A stretch of 64,000 nucleotides of DNA, taken from assembly GCA_020002185.1 (NCBI GenBank), contig CM034537.1:7157590-7221589 (forward strand), read 5' to 3'. Positions 42,070 to 52,846 of the stretch are shown here, piece after piece (position 1 is the stretch's first letter; each line of letters opens with the position of its first letter). A program made the position numbers and the translations under genes. Source of the DNA: Paraescarpia echinospica. Taxonomy: Eukaryota; Annelida; Polychaeta; Sabellida; Siboglinidae. The notes under the pieces were generated by a model. It ran no database searches, had not been told where the DNA came from, and saw only the letters and a program-made list of their open reading frames with translations.

Positions 42070-44566
42070 AACAACATCTGAACAATGTATATGATAGTTT
42101 CTGCGAACATGTTAAAACGGTGATGGAAGATAAACTTCAAAAAATGGTCCATGTAAACTACTAGGTGCTCAATAATAAGCGCAGGCGGATCAAGAAGCAG
42201 TGGTGGACAAATGAACTTACTCAACTATGGAACAAGTGAACAATTGTGGATTAAGGGCGACGAACAAAATAAACCACACCTGAAAACGGAAATGAAGGTA
42301 GCCCAGAAACTGTTTGATAGGCATGTGAAAGCTGCCAAAAGCAAATTCTGGCGTCAACAACAAGAGCAACTACTTGGTCTGCCGTCATATGATCCAAATG
42401 CATTCTGGAAGCATATTGGAAAATTAGAGATAAAACAAGAACGCATCCATGATATACCAATGGAAGTGATGCTAGAGGACGGCTCCATTTCCACTTATCA
42501 AGGCGTGATATTACGTAAATGGAGAACTGACTTTCACACTTTGCTGAACCCGGTCAATTACGAACAAACAATTGACTATCAACTGCCCGTAGAGACCCAC
42601 TCACTGGATCACAATGAACACCTTGATGGGCCTATCTCTAAGGAGGACATTCGCGTGACCTTAAACAAGGCCAGGAAACACAAAGCGTTGGGTGATGATA
42701 ACATCCCAGTCGAAATGCTGGTCAATGAAAATGCCATAGACTTCCTTTACGAACTATTTAATCAATGTTTTAACAACAGCATGGTTCCTGAAGCATGGCG
42801 TCGGGTCATCGTAACCCAGATACTCAAGTGTTGTACGAGTGCCATTGAACTATAGGGTAATTACGCTTAGTTCGCAGACTGCTCTATTTTAAACGATCGT
42901 CTTATATCGTGGGTAGAGGGCAACAACCTTTTGTGTGATGAACAAAATGGGTTTAGACCAGGTCGCAGTTGTCTCGACCACCATTACAAACATAGTCAAT
43001 ACTAGAAAGAAATGCCGACAGCAAACGTTTGCATGTTTCGTAGATTTTAGTCAAGCTTATGACCGTATCAGTAGAAATTTCCTCTGGGAAAAAATTAGTA
43101 ACTTTAACATACAAGGGAACATGCTTGAGGCTTTGATATCATTATATGTTGACTACAAATGTTGTGTTAGGGTCAACAACTTAAAGTCTGACTGGTTCAA
43201 TGTTGAATGCGAGCTTAAGCAGGGATGTGTTCTATCCCCTATCATGTTCAATATGTTTATAAACGATTTATCAGCTGAATTGAAAGGCACGGGTAAAGGT
43301 GTTAAGATCAGAGACGAAATTGTTACAATGTTAGCATACGCAGATGCCATTGTGTTGCTGGCCGAATCAGCAGAAGACCTGCAGACATTGCTAAATGTTA
43401 TCTGGAAATGGTGCAATGACTGGGGCATGTCTATTAACAAAGACAAAACTAAAATTGTTCATTTTCGTAATCCTTCGATATCTGAGACTACTTACGATTT
43501 TCTACTAGGTGATCAAAGCATATGCATCGTAAATAAGTATAAATATTTAGGTTTGATTTTAACTGAATACCTTGATTATAAGGTGATGGTAAAAACAGTG
43601 GCTACTACGGCGAACAGAGCTCTGGGTTTATTGATGGCTAAGACAAAGTGTAATGGAGGAATGTCTTTTAACTGTTTTACAAAACTATACGGTGTTCTCC
43701 ATTATTAACTATGGTTCTGCTGTATGGGATACAAAGGAATATTCGGTCATAAATAGCATACATAATAGGGCATGTCGATTTTTTTTTGGGTGTGGATAAA
43801 TATTATACCCCATCAGCAGCAGTACAAGGTGAAATGGGGTGAAAAACCCTGACTCACCAACAATGGCTATCGGTTACTAGGCTCTGGTGTCGTTTAATCA
43901 ACATGGATGTATCTAGAGTGACAAAACGTGTGTTTCTATGGATGATTTAAATGGCCGTAAGTGGGAAACGAAATTGGGGCTACGAAGTATACCATCGTTA
44001 TAATGACTTAAATATGCATAATCTTACTAATGTAAGAGACCATGTTAATGTAAAGACTATAATAGTACACACAGATGTTTGCCTGTCTGTATAACAGGAA
44101 CAGCTATGGCTTCATATTATATATATAGAGAAGAGGGCAGAAATGGTAGTAGAAATAAACTAAGAACTTATAAACAGTTAACAAATGTTGTTTAACTGAG
44201 CATTATGTTAAGAAAATTATGCCTAGAAGTAATCGATCAGCACTTGCAAAATTTCGATGTGGGGTGGCAACAATCAGAATTGAAACTGGACGTTTTGAAC
44301 GAAATTACCCCCCACCTGAAGCTAGGGCGTGTTATAATTGCACGAATGAAATAGAAAATGAGTTTCACGTTTTAATGAAATGCCCTTTATATTTTAACGA
44401 ACGACAAGAACTAATAGGCTATGCAACAATTAATGACCCAGCTTGTTCCAGTATGAATGATCAAGATAAATTTGTATATTCATTGAGTAATGACAATATA
44501 ATAAGTAAAACTGCCAGCATCCTAAAAAAAATACTGCACACAAGATTACACAATACAACAAAATAA
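42070..44566 (+). pseudogene. LINE reverse transcriptase ORF2 remnant, catalytic site mutated
   Basis: Pieces: 42160-42855 (KKQWWTNELTQLWNK, then KARKHKALGDDNIPVEML), 42935-43708 (FVDFSQAYDR, QGCVLSPIMFNMFINDL, AYADAIVLL, KYKYLGLIL) and 44219-44566 (ARACYNCTNEIENEFHVLMK). Frameshifts or stops separate them near 42229, 42850-42935, 43708 and 43790-44219. The second Asp of the YADD catalytic motif is Ala (codon GCC at 43346-43348). The element cannot move by its own enzyme. Confidence 0.9.
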
Positions 44567-44735
44567 TAGCACATGTTTATTAAATTATTATATTTTTTAT
44601 TTGTACATTTTTGTTTTTACAAGTCTCTCATAACTCTTTTTAAGTGGTCTTTGTATACAGTGGTAACTTTGAATGCAATGTATTTATTTGTCTTGTATTT
44701 TAATGCATGTATACGTGGAATGAGACTCTAATAAA

Positions 44736-44742
<7 letters not shown>

Positions 44743-44769
<27 letters not shown>

Positions 44770-44783
44770 TTACTACTACACAC
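44743..44783 (+). repeat. (TAC)n microsatellite at the LINE 3' end
   Basis: Roughly a dozen TAC units following AATAAAAC. It is the 3' tail of the LINE. A short CATG run (44791-44808) follows. Confidence 0.92.
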
Positions 44784-44862
44784 ATGCATGCATGCATGAA
44801 TAGAAACCATTTGTAAGTCAATAATCACAGAAATTCTGGTGCACTGGTCAGTAATCCCAGCC

Positions 44863-45180
44863 ATGGCTAATTGCAATTTACGTTTATTGGTACCTCACTG
44901 TTCACTGTGCTTGCACAGATCCTTATGAAGGATTAAATCCTTTGGTTTTATTCACAGTTTGTCAGAAGAGTTTATATGCCTGGTTCAGATCTGGCCTGGT
45001 CATACCCTGCCTGGACCACGGCTAATTGCAATTTACTTTTATTGGTTTCTCACTGCTAGTGTTTGCATAGAATCATACAAACCCTACTAAAGGATTAATT
45101 ATTTTGGTTGTGTTCAGTCATGCCTGCAGCCTACCGTTTGAAATACAATTGTGAAGTGTCTAAAGTTGGTCAATTGCACA
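44863..45180. repeat. Two diverged tandem copies of a 155-bp unit
   Basis: Both copies contain GGCTAATTGCAATTTAC, TTTATTGGT-CCTCACTG, a TTGCA-AGA-TC stretch, AAGGATTAA and GTTTGTCAGAA. Copies start near 44863 and 45019. Confidence 0.75.
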
Positions 45181-45196
45181 GTTTGTCAGAATAGTT

Positions 45197-45345
45197 GATA
45201 TGGCTGGGCAAACAAAATAATCGTAATTGGAGAACTGTAATCGTAATTGATTTTTTCCAAGAGTGCATGTAATTATAATCGTAATCGACTTTTCCCAAGG
45301 GAGTGTAATCGTAATCATGAAAGTGTAATCGACCCCAGCTCTGGA
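45197..45345. mobile_element. Tiny MITE-like repeat with TAATCG motifs
   Basis: GGCTGGGCAAAC at 45200 and CCCAGCTCTGG at 45333-45343 are short inverted ends. Between them GTAATCG/TAATCGTAAT occurs about seven times. Such ends (C-A-G-x-G-C-T-G-G-G) are common in small hAT-derived repeats. Left boundary uncertain. Confidence 0.5.
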
Positions 45346-45689
45346 GCCTGTACCCTTGATAACCATGCAGTGATTCTCCATGTGGGAGAGAATAACACTG
45401 AAATCAGATCTAACCTCTTCACATTCACTGATAAGTCTGGGGTTCGTGGCACGTGGTTCGTTTATTCAACTGAAGCGCAAAGCGTCGAACGGTTTGCTAA
45501 CACTTCTGCAACTAAAACGGCCTGATCCAAAAAAGACTATGCTCGTCTCAGATATTCAGTGGTCACGGTTATGTCCTAAAGTTATGTCTGGTTCATCAGT
45601 CTCCCTTGTTCATTGCCAAGACCGAGTCTCGATGCTTCAACAAGACATGGTTCCGACTGTAAGGGGCTTCTTACTTTCAGTATGATACG

Positions 45690-47040
45690 TTCTTTAGTTC
45701 TGGTACGTATTTCTCCAACGTATTATCTCCAATGTATCTACAAGAGCGTAGTCGTGACTAATTAATTACTGAAAAATCCACACTTTTAAAAGCTTGTTTT
45801 ACCCCCAAAAAATGCACCAATTACCCTTAAGGGGATAATTACCCCCAGGTTAAATACCGCTGGTCTAATGGGTTAAGATGTGTAGCGAATGTATTTCTTA
45901 CAAGCTGCAAACCCGGTAGACAAACTCGTTTGGCTTAACACAAATCATAACTTTCAACTATTGCCCTGGAACGCAAATAATTGTATTTAACCAATACACA
46001 ATCAAGTTTAGCTTCACCTACACCCCTGTATTTTAAAATGCGCGTGCTGATGAGAAATCGTGTAATATTGTGTGGCTGTATGGTTGCCGAAATACTATGG
46101 TTGTTAGATGCATGTTTGTAGCTCTCAGAACGGGGAGCCTTGGTATCGCTGATGAGGAGGTAAGAATGTGTGAAGAGCCATATTATCAGTTATTATGTCC
46201 ATTTTGTGTTCCGTATAGTTGTAAAATATAGTTAGTGTTTCCTGGAATTAGTGTTGAGTAGAGGATATGGTACTCGACTGTTTGACACTTAGAATTTAAT
46301 TCAAATTCCACAAGGGGACAATAATTTTTCCAATCTTCTATCTACAGGGCATGTTTTATAAAGGTTAATAATTGAGTGAAAACCAAATTGTAAATGTCAC
46401 ACATCAACTGTTTATTCTGAAAAATAACTTGGACACACCCACACTCCTCGGTGCCTCGTTTATTATAATATTAATGGCGAAGGGTTTCGAGTACATAATT
46501 AAGTTATATTAGCAATATATTATCACTGCTTGTTGGCTTTTATGAATACAATTGGGTGTAAATTAGGCTTAATCAGGCAACAAAATGGGACAAATCTCCA
46601 CAGACCACATATGAGTCCCACTTTGTCTGAAAACGCACCTCCAAAATGACCTCTTTATTGGCCTTCTGGGGATGCCAAAGTGGTGTTTGTACATAAGATG
46701 AAAGAACATAAGACGAAACCACATTGTCCAACAATTTCACACCAATTTCATTGTTCTTCCAGTTAGAAACGTAACCTTCTGCATCATGAGCCCCACGTGA
46801 ACATGTGGCGCCCCTGGAGTCTGAATTGGTAAAATGTGAACCCTCATTGTGAAAAGCTGGCTACGGACATGGGTCACCATAGGACAGTCCCAAGACATGT
46901 CCACATAGAGTAAAGTATTGAAATTGGTTTTTATTTGGCATAAGTAATACGAAGACAATGTACATGCAGTAATAATGAATGCCAGGACGCAAGTAAAAAC
47001 TAAACTAGTTGAAGCAACTGGACGCCCTAAATGTTATATA
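45690..47040. other. Unassigned sequence splitting the LINE remnant
   Basis: No gene or recognised element. It lies between the possible SGNH-hydrolase start and its end and so may be inserted DNA. A 73-codon minus frame (46737-46958) has no recognised domain. Confidence 0.4.
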
Positions 47041-47262
47041 CTATATATGTGTACTTGTAGTTATAGCTGCTGTATATACTAATAAAATATATGAGATTAC
47101 AAAATATAATAATAAAAAAATTAAGTAATGAAAAAACTGTACATGTTTACTATATATATAGTAAACATGTACAGTTTTTTCATTACTTAATTTTTTAATT
47201 ATTATATTTTGTAATCTCATATATTTTATTAGTATATACTACAAGTATATGTATATATATAT
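47041..47262. repeat. Near-perfect AT-rich palindrome with arms of about 80-105 bp
   Basis: Around a TATATATA centre near 47154 the two sides mirror one another: CTGTACATGTTTACTA on the left against TAGTAAACATGTACAG on the right. The match continues outward through CATTACTTAATTTTTT and GTAATCTCATATATTTTATT. Only one extra A was noticed in the inner 80 bp. An outer 9-base match (TACTTGTAG) lies beyond a 12-base insertion in the left arm. A TA microsatellite (47243-47297) follows. Confidence 0.93.
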
Positions 47263-47827
47263 ATATATATGTTTATATATATATATATATATATATAATT
47301 CATATCAATACAACTTAGTGTGATAAATATAAACTAATTAAGACATTTTACATTATGAATTGTCATTGCTGGTCAAGCAGGAATAACAATTTCTTATCAA
47401 GCACACCTTTGAATTTACAATTACAACAAATTTACAATTATTTTTTGAGGTTGTGCCTTTTAGTTAATGGTAGGTGAAGTACATTTGAGACATGCAACAT
47501 TACAGTATGCAGTGTGTAACATAATCTCTGTTTTTTTATTTCTGTTTTTTCTCACCTAAGTAAATATTATTGTTCTGTCTGGTAACATGACCGTGAATTT
47601 CATTATTTCTCATTACAGACGTGAAAATATACTTTTGAGCATTGCTTTTGTAATATTTTATCATACAATTGAACATCTTGAATTATAAAAAAATCTTCTA
47701 ACTTAAGAATTCAATACATTCTAAAGATGGGTCTGTATGAGCTATGAATCTGCTTTTGGGAATTAAACGTACTACTTTCTTTTGGAGTTTAAATAGTATG
47801 TTAATATTATTTATATTTCCAGAGGGA
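47263..47827. other. AT-rich stretch after the palindrome
   Basis: TA microsatellite to about 47297, then AT-rich sequence with no feature recognised. Confidence 0.5.
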
Positions 47828-48226
47828 AGATATGTACATGAGAGATGGCCTCCATCTAAGTGGAAAGGGGGCAGCAGTTTTTTCAGAGGACCTGCTGCGA
47901 TATGTTGACAGTGGGGCAGGTTGCATTTATTTAAACTAGATGCGCAGGAGGGATTCACAGAGAAGCCTGAAACTGGAGGCATAGATAAAGACAGCACAAA
48001 TAAATCAACAAACAACAGCCTGGAAAACTGTTTTGAAACTGGATATAAATGTGTTTGTTTAGATGCAAGGAGTATAATAAACAAAAGAAGTGAACTAAAC
48101 ATTACGTTAGAAGATATTGACCATCACATAATAGGTATAACCGAATCATGGGCTACCACTGATATATCAGATGCCGAATTGGGACTGACAGGCTATGTAA
48201 TGTTTAGAAAAGATAGAATAGGATAG
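47828..48226 (+). pseudogene. LINE esterase end and endonuclease start (broken)
   Basis: RDGLHLSGKGAAVFSEDLL is the typical last block of the SGNH-hydrolase-like domain found in CR1-group LINEs. The frame shifts, and CLDARSIINKRSELNITLED, IIGITESWATTDISDAELGL and MFRKDRIG follow, the N-terminal part of an APE-type endonuclease. A stop follows at about 48224. Confidence 0.8.
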
Positions 48227-50345
48227 ATTAATAGATAGAAGGGGGGGTGGAGTTATTTTATATACTAAAGAATCTATCCACGCTTATGAAATATAATTAG
48301 AAAGAGAAGCAGATTACGAAGAAGCTGTTTGGTGTAACATAGTTACTCAACATTAACGGTTGGGTTAGTTTACCGAAATCCAAACATAAGAATAGAAGAG
48401 AATGAAAAAGTACAAAACTCTATCAGGGAAGTGAGCAAACGGGACTGTATTATTATGGGGATTTTAACCACGTGTAAACAATGGAAATCTCTACAGAATA
48501 AGGGGAGTGAGGACCACACGTTTCTAGTTCTAGTACAAGATAGTTTTCTTTCTCAACATGTGCTAGAATCAACCACGGGTGATAATGTGTTAGACATAGT
48601 TTTGTCATCACAAAATGAATTAGTTGATAATGTCAATATATGTGAGCCACTGGGAAGTAGTCATCACAACCAGATACATTTTACCATCAAAGTAAAATCA
48701 GAAAGGAATAGTAAAAAGCAGTACAGGAGAAATTTTCCAAAGGAAGATATTAGGACAAGAGGACATATTTAGCAAAGATAAACTGGAATAACACACTGAA
48801 GAATAAGACAGCAACAGAATGCTGGAATATGTTAAAGAGTGGAAGTGAATGCATCATCGAAATAGTTGTCCCTTGAAAAAACAAGGGAAACGGTCCAGGA
48901 AGAAACATTTATTGAAAGAAGCCATTATAAAAATTAAGTACAAACAAATGATGTGGAAGTCATATAGACGTACTAGAAATGACGAAGACTACAACATTTA
49001 TAACGAAGCACTTAGCCAAGCTACAACTGAAATTCGAAATTCAAAGAGAAGCTATGAACAAAAATATTGTAATATAAAACATGACAGCAAGAGTTTTTTG
49101 CATAAGTTCGGAGCAAACAGAATGTTCAGGATAAGGTCGGTCTTCTAGATGATAGGGCTGGAAATATATCAGAGGTATTCTTAATGGCAGATGACCTGGA
49201 TGAGTACTTTACTTCGGTGTTTACCAGGGAAGTTATTATAGTTCCCTGCCAGTACCAGAGGCTAAGTTTAAGGGGGCGGAATCAGATTATTTAGGACAGT
49301 TAATTGTAACCCAGGAAGTAGTAGCTAAGAAAGTAAGGGCTATGAAGGATAATAGATCACTGGAGTGGATGGGATTCCGCTCAAACTACTATTGGACATT
49401 GTCGAACAAATTAGCATACCGCTTGCAACAGTTTTCAACATGTGATTACAATAAGGAGTGGTTCCGTTAGAATTGAAAGAAGCAAACATTATGCCATTAT
49501 TTAAAAAAAGGTTCGAGTAACAAGTCAAAGACCTACAGACCATAGAGTTTAACATCGGTGATTTGCAAATTATTAGAAAAACTAATTAAAGATCACATGG
49601 TGGATATTCTTGTTAAACATAACTTGATAAACCCATCTCAACATTCAGTGTAGGTTTTTAAAAGCGAGGTCATGTTTAACAAATATGTTATGTTGTTTGG
49701 AAGATATCACTAAGTGGGGAGGTACGAGGGATCACCAGTAGGTATCATCTACTTAGAATTTCAGAAAGCTTTCGATAAAGTGCCACATCAAAGATTACTG
49801 CTTAAACTAAATGCCCATGGCATAGGAAGTGGTATGATTAATTTAACAGAAAAATGGCTGATTGACAAAAGACAACGGGTAATAGTTGGTGGGGAGGCAC
49901 CAAACTGGAAATAAGTTTTGAGTGATGTACCATAGGGATCAGTACTGGGACCTATATTATCCTTAATATATATCACTGATTTGGATGACGATGTAACAAG
50001 TAAGGTTTGAAACTTGCGGATGATACAAAAGTGTTTAGAAGGATTAAATGTGATGGAGATAGACAGCAATTACAAAATGATCTTGACAGGTTGATCAAAT
50101 GGGAACGAAGATGTACAATATACAATGGGGGTACTGTATTAAGTACTACTGTAAAAGAAAAGCACTTAGGGTTGACCATTAGTGCTGATATGAAGGTTTC
50201 AGAGCAGTGCGGAATTGCAGCTTCAAAGGGAAATCAAATACTTAGATTAATTAAACGAAATATAGTGTATACGGAAAAATAACTAATAATACCGCTGTAC
50301 AAAACAATAGTTAGGCCACATTTAGAATATACAAGCGTATATTGG
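48227..50345 (+). pseudogene. LINE endonuclease/RT remnant, heavily mutated
   Basis: Fragments: GGGVILYTKESIHAYE (48243-48295), KKHLLKEAIIKIKYKQMMWK (48895-48960), LMADDLDEYFTSVF (49181-49222), IYLEFQKAFDKVPHQRLLLK (49747-49806), GSVLGPILSLIYITDLDDD (49936-49992), LADDTKVFRRIK (50010-50048), KHLGLTISADMK (50161-50196). The catalytic ADD is retained but no frame is continuous. The match stops near 50345, where a minus-strand LINE abuts. Confidence 0.82.
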
Positions 50346-51125
50346 AATTACGACAATTTATCCTTATTTATGACAAATTGCTTTATGTCATCAAGATAGC
50401 TTTTAAAAAGCTTATGTGGTACCCCTCTTATTCCATAATACCATAATTTTTTCAAGCAGGATATTGTGGTCTGAAGTGCCAAATGCTTTACTTAGATCTA
50501 TGAATACAGCAAGTGCATACTGTTTTTTTATTCAAAGTATTTAATATGCTGTCTATTAGTTCGAGAGTGGCACGTTCGATTGAACTCTGTTTACGAAAAC
50601 CGTATTGGGATTGGGATGCAGATAGTATTTTGTACTTATCAAGAAAGCTGTGCAGGCGATTATAGATCAATCTTTCAAAGACTTTGGAAAAAGCTGATAA
50701 TAGTAGATATTTTGTGAGCAAGGTGACAGTGTTCTTTTTAAGAGTCCAAGGGTGCGGCTGGCTTTGATGGTTATTTTGGTGCAGTGGTCGTTCCATCTTA
50801 GGTCATGTGATATTGTGACTCCAAGGTAGTCGTGGTTTTGAACATGGTTTAGTGATTTTCCCAGTAATGAATATTGATATATTTTGGGGTTTCATTTGCG
50901 TGCGACGGTGAGGACTGCGCATTTCTTAACATTGAAGTTCATTGACCACTTCTTAGACCACCTTGTGAGGGTTTCTAAATCGTTTTGTAATATATGTTGA
51001 TCTTTTTTGTTATTTATTTCTGTATAGGATGCTGTCGTCTGCAAAGAGTATAATTGTTGAATTTATTTGTTCCTTGATGTCGATTATGTATAGAAGGAAT
51101 AGGACCGGCCCCAGGACATATCCCT
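50346..51125 (-). mobile_element. Rearranged minus-strand LINE: RT 3' part joined before RT 5' part
   Basis: Reading the minus strand from 51125 down: PILFLLYIIDIKEQINSTII and LFADDS (RT motifs B-C), then the thumb region (YSLLGKSLNHVQNHDYLGVT, SHDLRWNDHCTKITIKASRT). A junction follows near 50720. After it comes LLSAFSKVFERLIYNRLHSF and ASQSQYGFRKQSSIERATLE (RT motifs 1-2), and further on VFIDLSKAFGTSDHN. The early RT motifs thus follow the late ones on the same strand. Both pieces look like the same LINE type. Confidence 0.8.
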
Positions 51126-51522
51126 AAGTTGATTTAGTACGACAGTCATATTTCCAGTTACCGATATATACGGCTAGTAACGTTTTGCTAGTTCCACTGA
51201 GATTTCAAAGCTTACGCTACGGTTGAACAATTTGCGAGTGATCAAACTATGCACTGTAATTACACCACAGCATGTTAGATGCTGTGGCCAGGTTATCGTT
51301 TTGCACTTCCGGTTACAGATTGCGCATACCGCGTGCGTGTAAACAAAAACATTGCGAGTGGGCTGGGGTGTGGGGTTGAATTATTTGGAATGTCGTCGGG
51401 CGGTAATTGCAGAATGGCCGCGTGTATGCTGTTTATGTGGCAATAGTGAGCATCCATGGCGTACGGACAGCAACCTGTGGTTGTAATAACGTGTTCGATG
51501 GCAAGTTATAACATGACATAAG
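51126..51522 (+). promoter_or_regulatory. Upstream region of the PPP1R3-like gene
   Basis: About 400 bp between LINE debris and the coding start. It contains CACTTCCGGTT at 51305-51315, a match to an ETS-type site. No TATA box is obvious. An in-frame TGA at 51514-51516 closes the frame just before the first Met. Confidence 0.35.
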
Positions 51523-52773
51523 ATGACTGAAGACGCCACGCGTGAGTGGCTACCTGTACATTTCTTTAAGAAAGAACACTGGAAGTTGATTTTAAGTGCT
51601 TGCCACTGGCAGTACATCTCTTGGATTAACGTACTACGGTTGATTACAGATTGCGCGTTTACTGTCACAGAAGAGATCAACGCAATTTATTTCCTCAAGA
51701 AATTAACTAAAACAGGTATGTCTCAATCGCCGCTACAAAAACTAGGCGGCATTGCCAATTTACCGGGTGGTTCAACGTTGACAAGTACCTCTGGCTCTGA
51801 GTCGGATGCTTCCTTACTGGCCTCAGTCTCACCTGGACCTGACGATGCCGCTGGAACAAGCTCAGCGCGGAAGAGGAGTACAAGATTCAGCAGAGCGTTC
51901 GCCATAACCCCAGTCGCGGCAGCCTCAATCGCTAAGGCCAAGCCTACCAGTGCTGGCCCGATGAAGCCCAACGCACTCGCTCTGATATCGCCGGTTACAG
52001 AGTATGCACCTACCGACAGCGACTCATCAGATATTTCCAAGACAACACCAGTGATGTCAGGTATAAGTCCCTTGAATAGAGGACTTGTGACCGGTACTGA
52101 GAATGGAGAGTTTGAATATCTTAGAATAAAAACTTGCCAGCGGAGTGCCTCATTAAAATCTCAAATTTCGCCACCAGGTACACCTCGAAGAAAGAAAGCA
52201 GTCCGTTTTGCAGATGCATTAGGACTGGACTTGGCTTCTGTGCGTCAGATAATGGACAGTGACGATTCACCCCAAATACCAGATACTACTATGCGAAATG
52301 TGGTAATGAGATCATATGATCCTTGGGAATTAACTGAAGATTGTTATCTCATGCCATTATTCTCTCAGCCAGCTTGCCTCCCCAACTTTTTTAGCGTTGT
52401 AAAAATATCGAAGGTACTGCTAGAGAACTGTTTGATTCATGATGGCTGTCATCCTAGCATTAGTGGAACTGTGCGTGTATCAAACATTGGTTACTACAAG
52501 GAAGTAATTATTCACTACACCATTGACAGATGGACATCACATGAGGATTTGGAGGCTACATACGTGCCAAATTCTAGTGATGGTCAGACAGATAGGTTCT
52601 CATTCCATATTATATTACCATCTAACTTCAAGCCTGGTAGTCGATTGGAAATGGCTGTCATGTACACTGTGAATGGCCAGACATTTTGGGATAACAATCA
52701 CAGCAAAAACTATGTTGTGGAGTGCTATGGGCATATAGAAACTGATGATCCTGGCTGGTTGCATTTTTTCTGA
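51523..52773 (+). CDS. Glycogen-targeting regulatory subunit of protein phosphatase 1 (PPP1R3 family)
   Basis: The 416-residue product should bring PP1 catalytic subunit to glycogen particles, favouring dephosphorylation of glycogen synthase and phosphorylase. KAVRF (225-229) fits the RVxF PP1-docking motif and is followed by ADALGLDLASVRQI, as in the family. A CBM21 domain fills about 281-402, with SGTVRVSNIGYYKEVIIHYT, RWTSHEDLEATYV, TDRFSFHIILP and NGQTFWDNN (384-392) ending in KNYVV. Residues 66-220 are Ser/Pro/Thr-rich and probably disordered. The coding region is uninterrupted, as in vertebrate PPP1R3B-E. The first Met after the in-frame stop was taken as start; residues 1-65 are unlike the family, and Met66 (51718) is an alternative, perhaps reached by splicing a 5' exon to the AG at 51714-51715. 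Which PPP1R3 paralogue it equals cannot be said. Confidence 0.93.
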   Translation: MTEDATREWLPVHFFKKEHWKLILSACHWQYISWINVLRLITDCAFTVTEEINAIYFLKKLTKTGMSQSPLQKLGGIANLPGGSTLTSTSGSESDASLLASVSPGPDDAAGTSSARKRSTRFSRAFAITPVAAASIAKAKPTSAGPMKPNALALISPVTEYAPTDSDSSDISKTTPVMSGISPLNRGLVTGTENGEFEYLRIKTCQRSASLKSQISPPGTPRRKKAVRFADALGLDLASVRQIMDSDDSPQIPDTTMRNVVMRSYDPWELTEDCYLMPLFSQPACLPNFFSVVKISKVLLENCLIHDGCHPSISGTVRVSNIGYYKEVIIHYTIDRWTSHEDLEATYVPNSSDGQTDRFSFHIILPSNFKPGSRLEMAVMYTVNGQTFWDNNHSKNYVVECYGHIETDDPGWLHFF

Positions 52774-52840
52774 ACATAACTTTGGATGGACACTTAACTA
52801 AATGTTGGGGCAATGAAACTGGTAGCACGAGCAGATGTAA

Positions 52841-52846
52841 AATAAA
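52841..52846 (+). terminator. Polyadenylation signal AATAAA for the PPP1R3-like gene
   Basis: AATAAA lies 68 bp after the stop codon in the same orientation, giving a very short 3' UTR. A later signal could also be used. Confidence 0.55.

Larger units (their letters stand above)
41980..44783 (+). mobile_element. 5'-truncated non-LTR retrotransposon with (TAC)n tail
   Basis: The element lacks its endonuclease and starts in the linker before the reverse transcriptase. It runs through the RT domain and a C-terminal zinc-knuckle-like region, and ends with AATAAAAC followed by a run of TAC triplets (about 44743-44780). The C-x2-C...H-x4-C motif in the C-terminal piece fits I/Jockey/R1-type LINEs more than L2/CR1. 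Clade not fixed. Confidence 0.85.
45346..50345 (+). mobile_element. Decayed CR1/L2-type LINE (esterase-like, endonuclease and RT remnants), interrupted
   Basis: Remnants in the expected order: a possible SGNH-hydrolase start (NHAVILHVGENNTEI, 45361-45410), its end (DMYMRDGLHLSGKGAAVF, about 47829-47890), an endonuclease start (48060-48230), a linker (48880-49150), and RT blocks up to about 50345. About 2.3 kb of unrelated sequence with a large palindrome separates the first two pieces, so either an insertion or two different copies are involved. Stops and frameshifts are everywhere. Confidence 0.72.
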
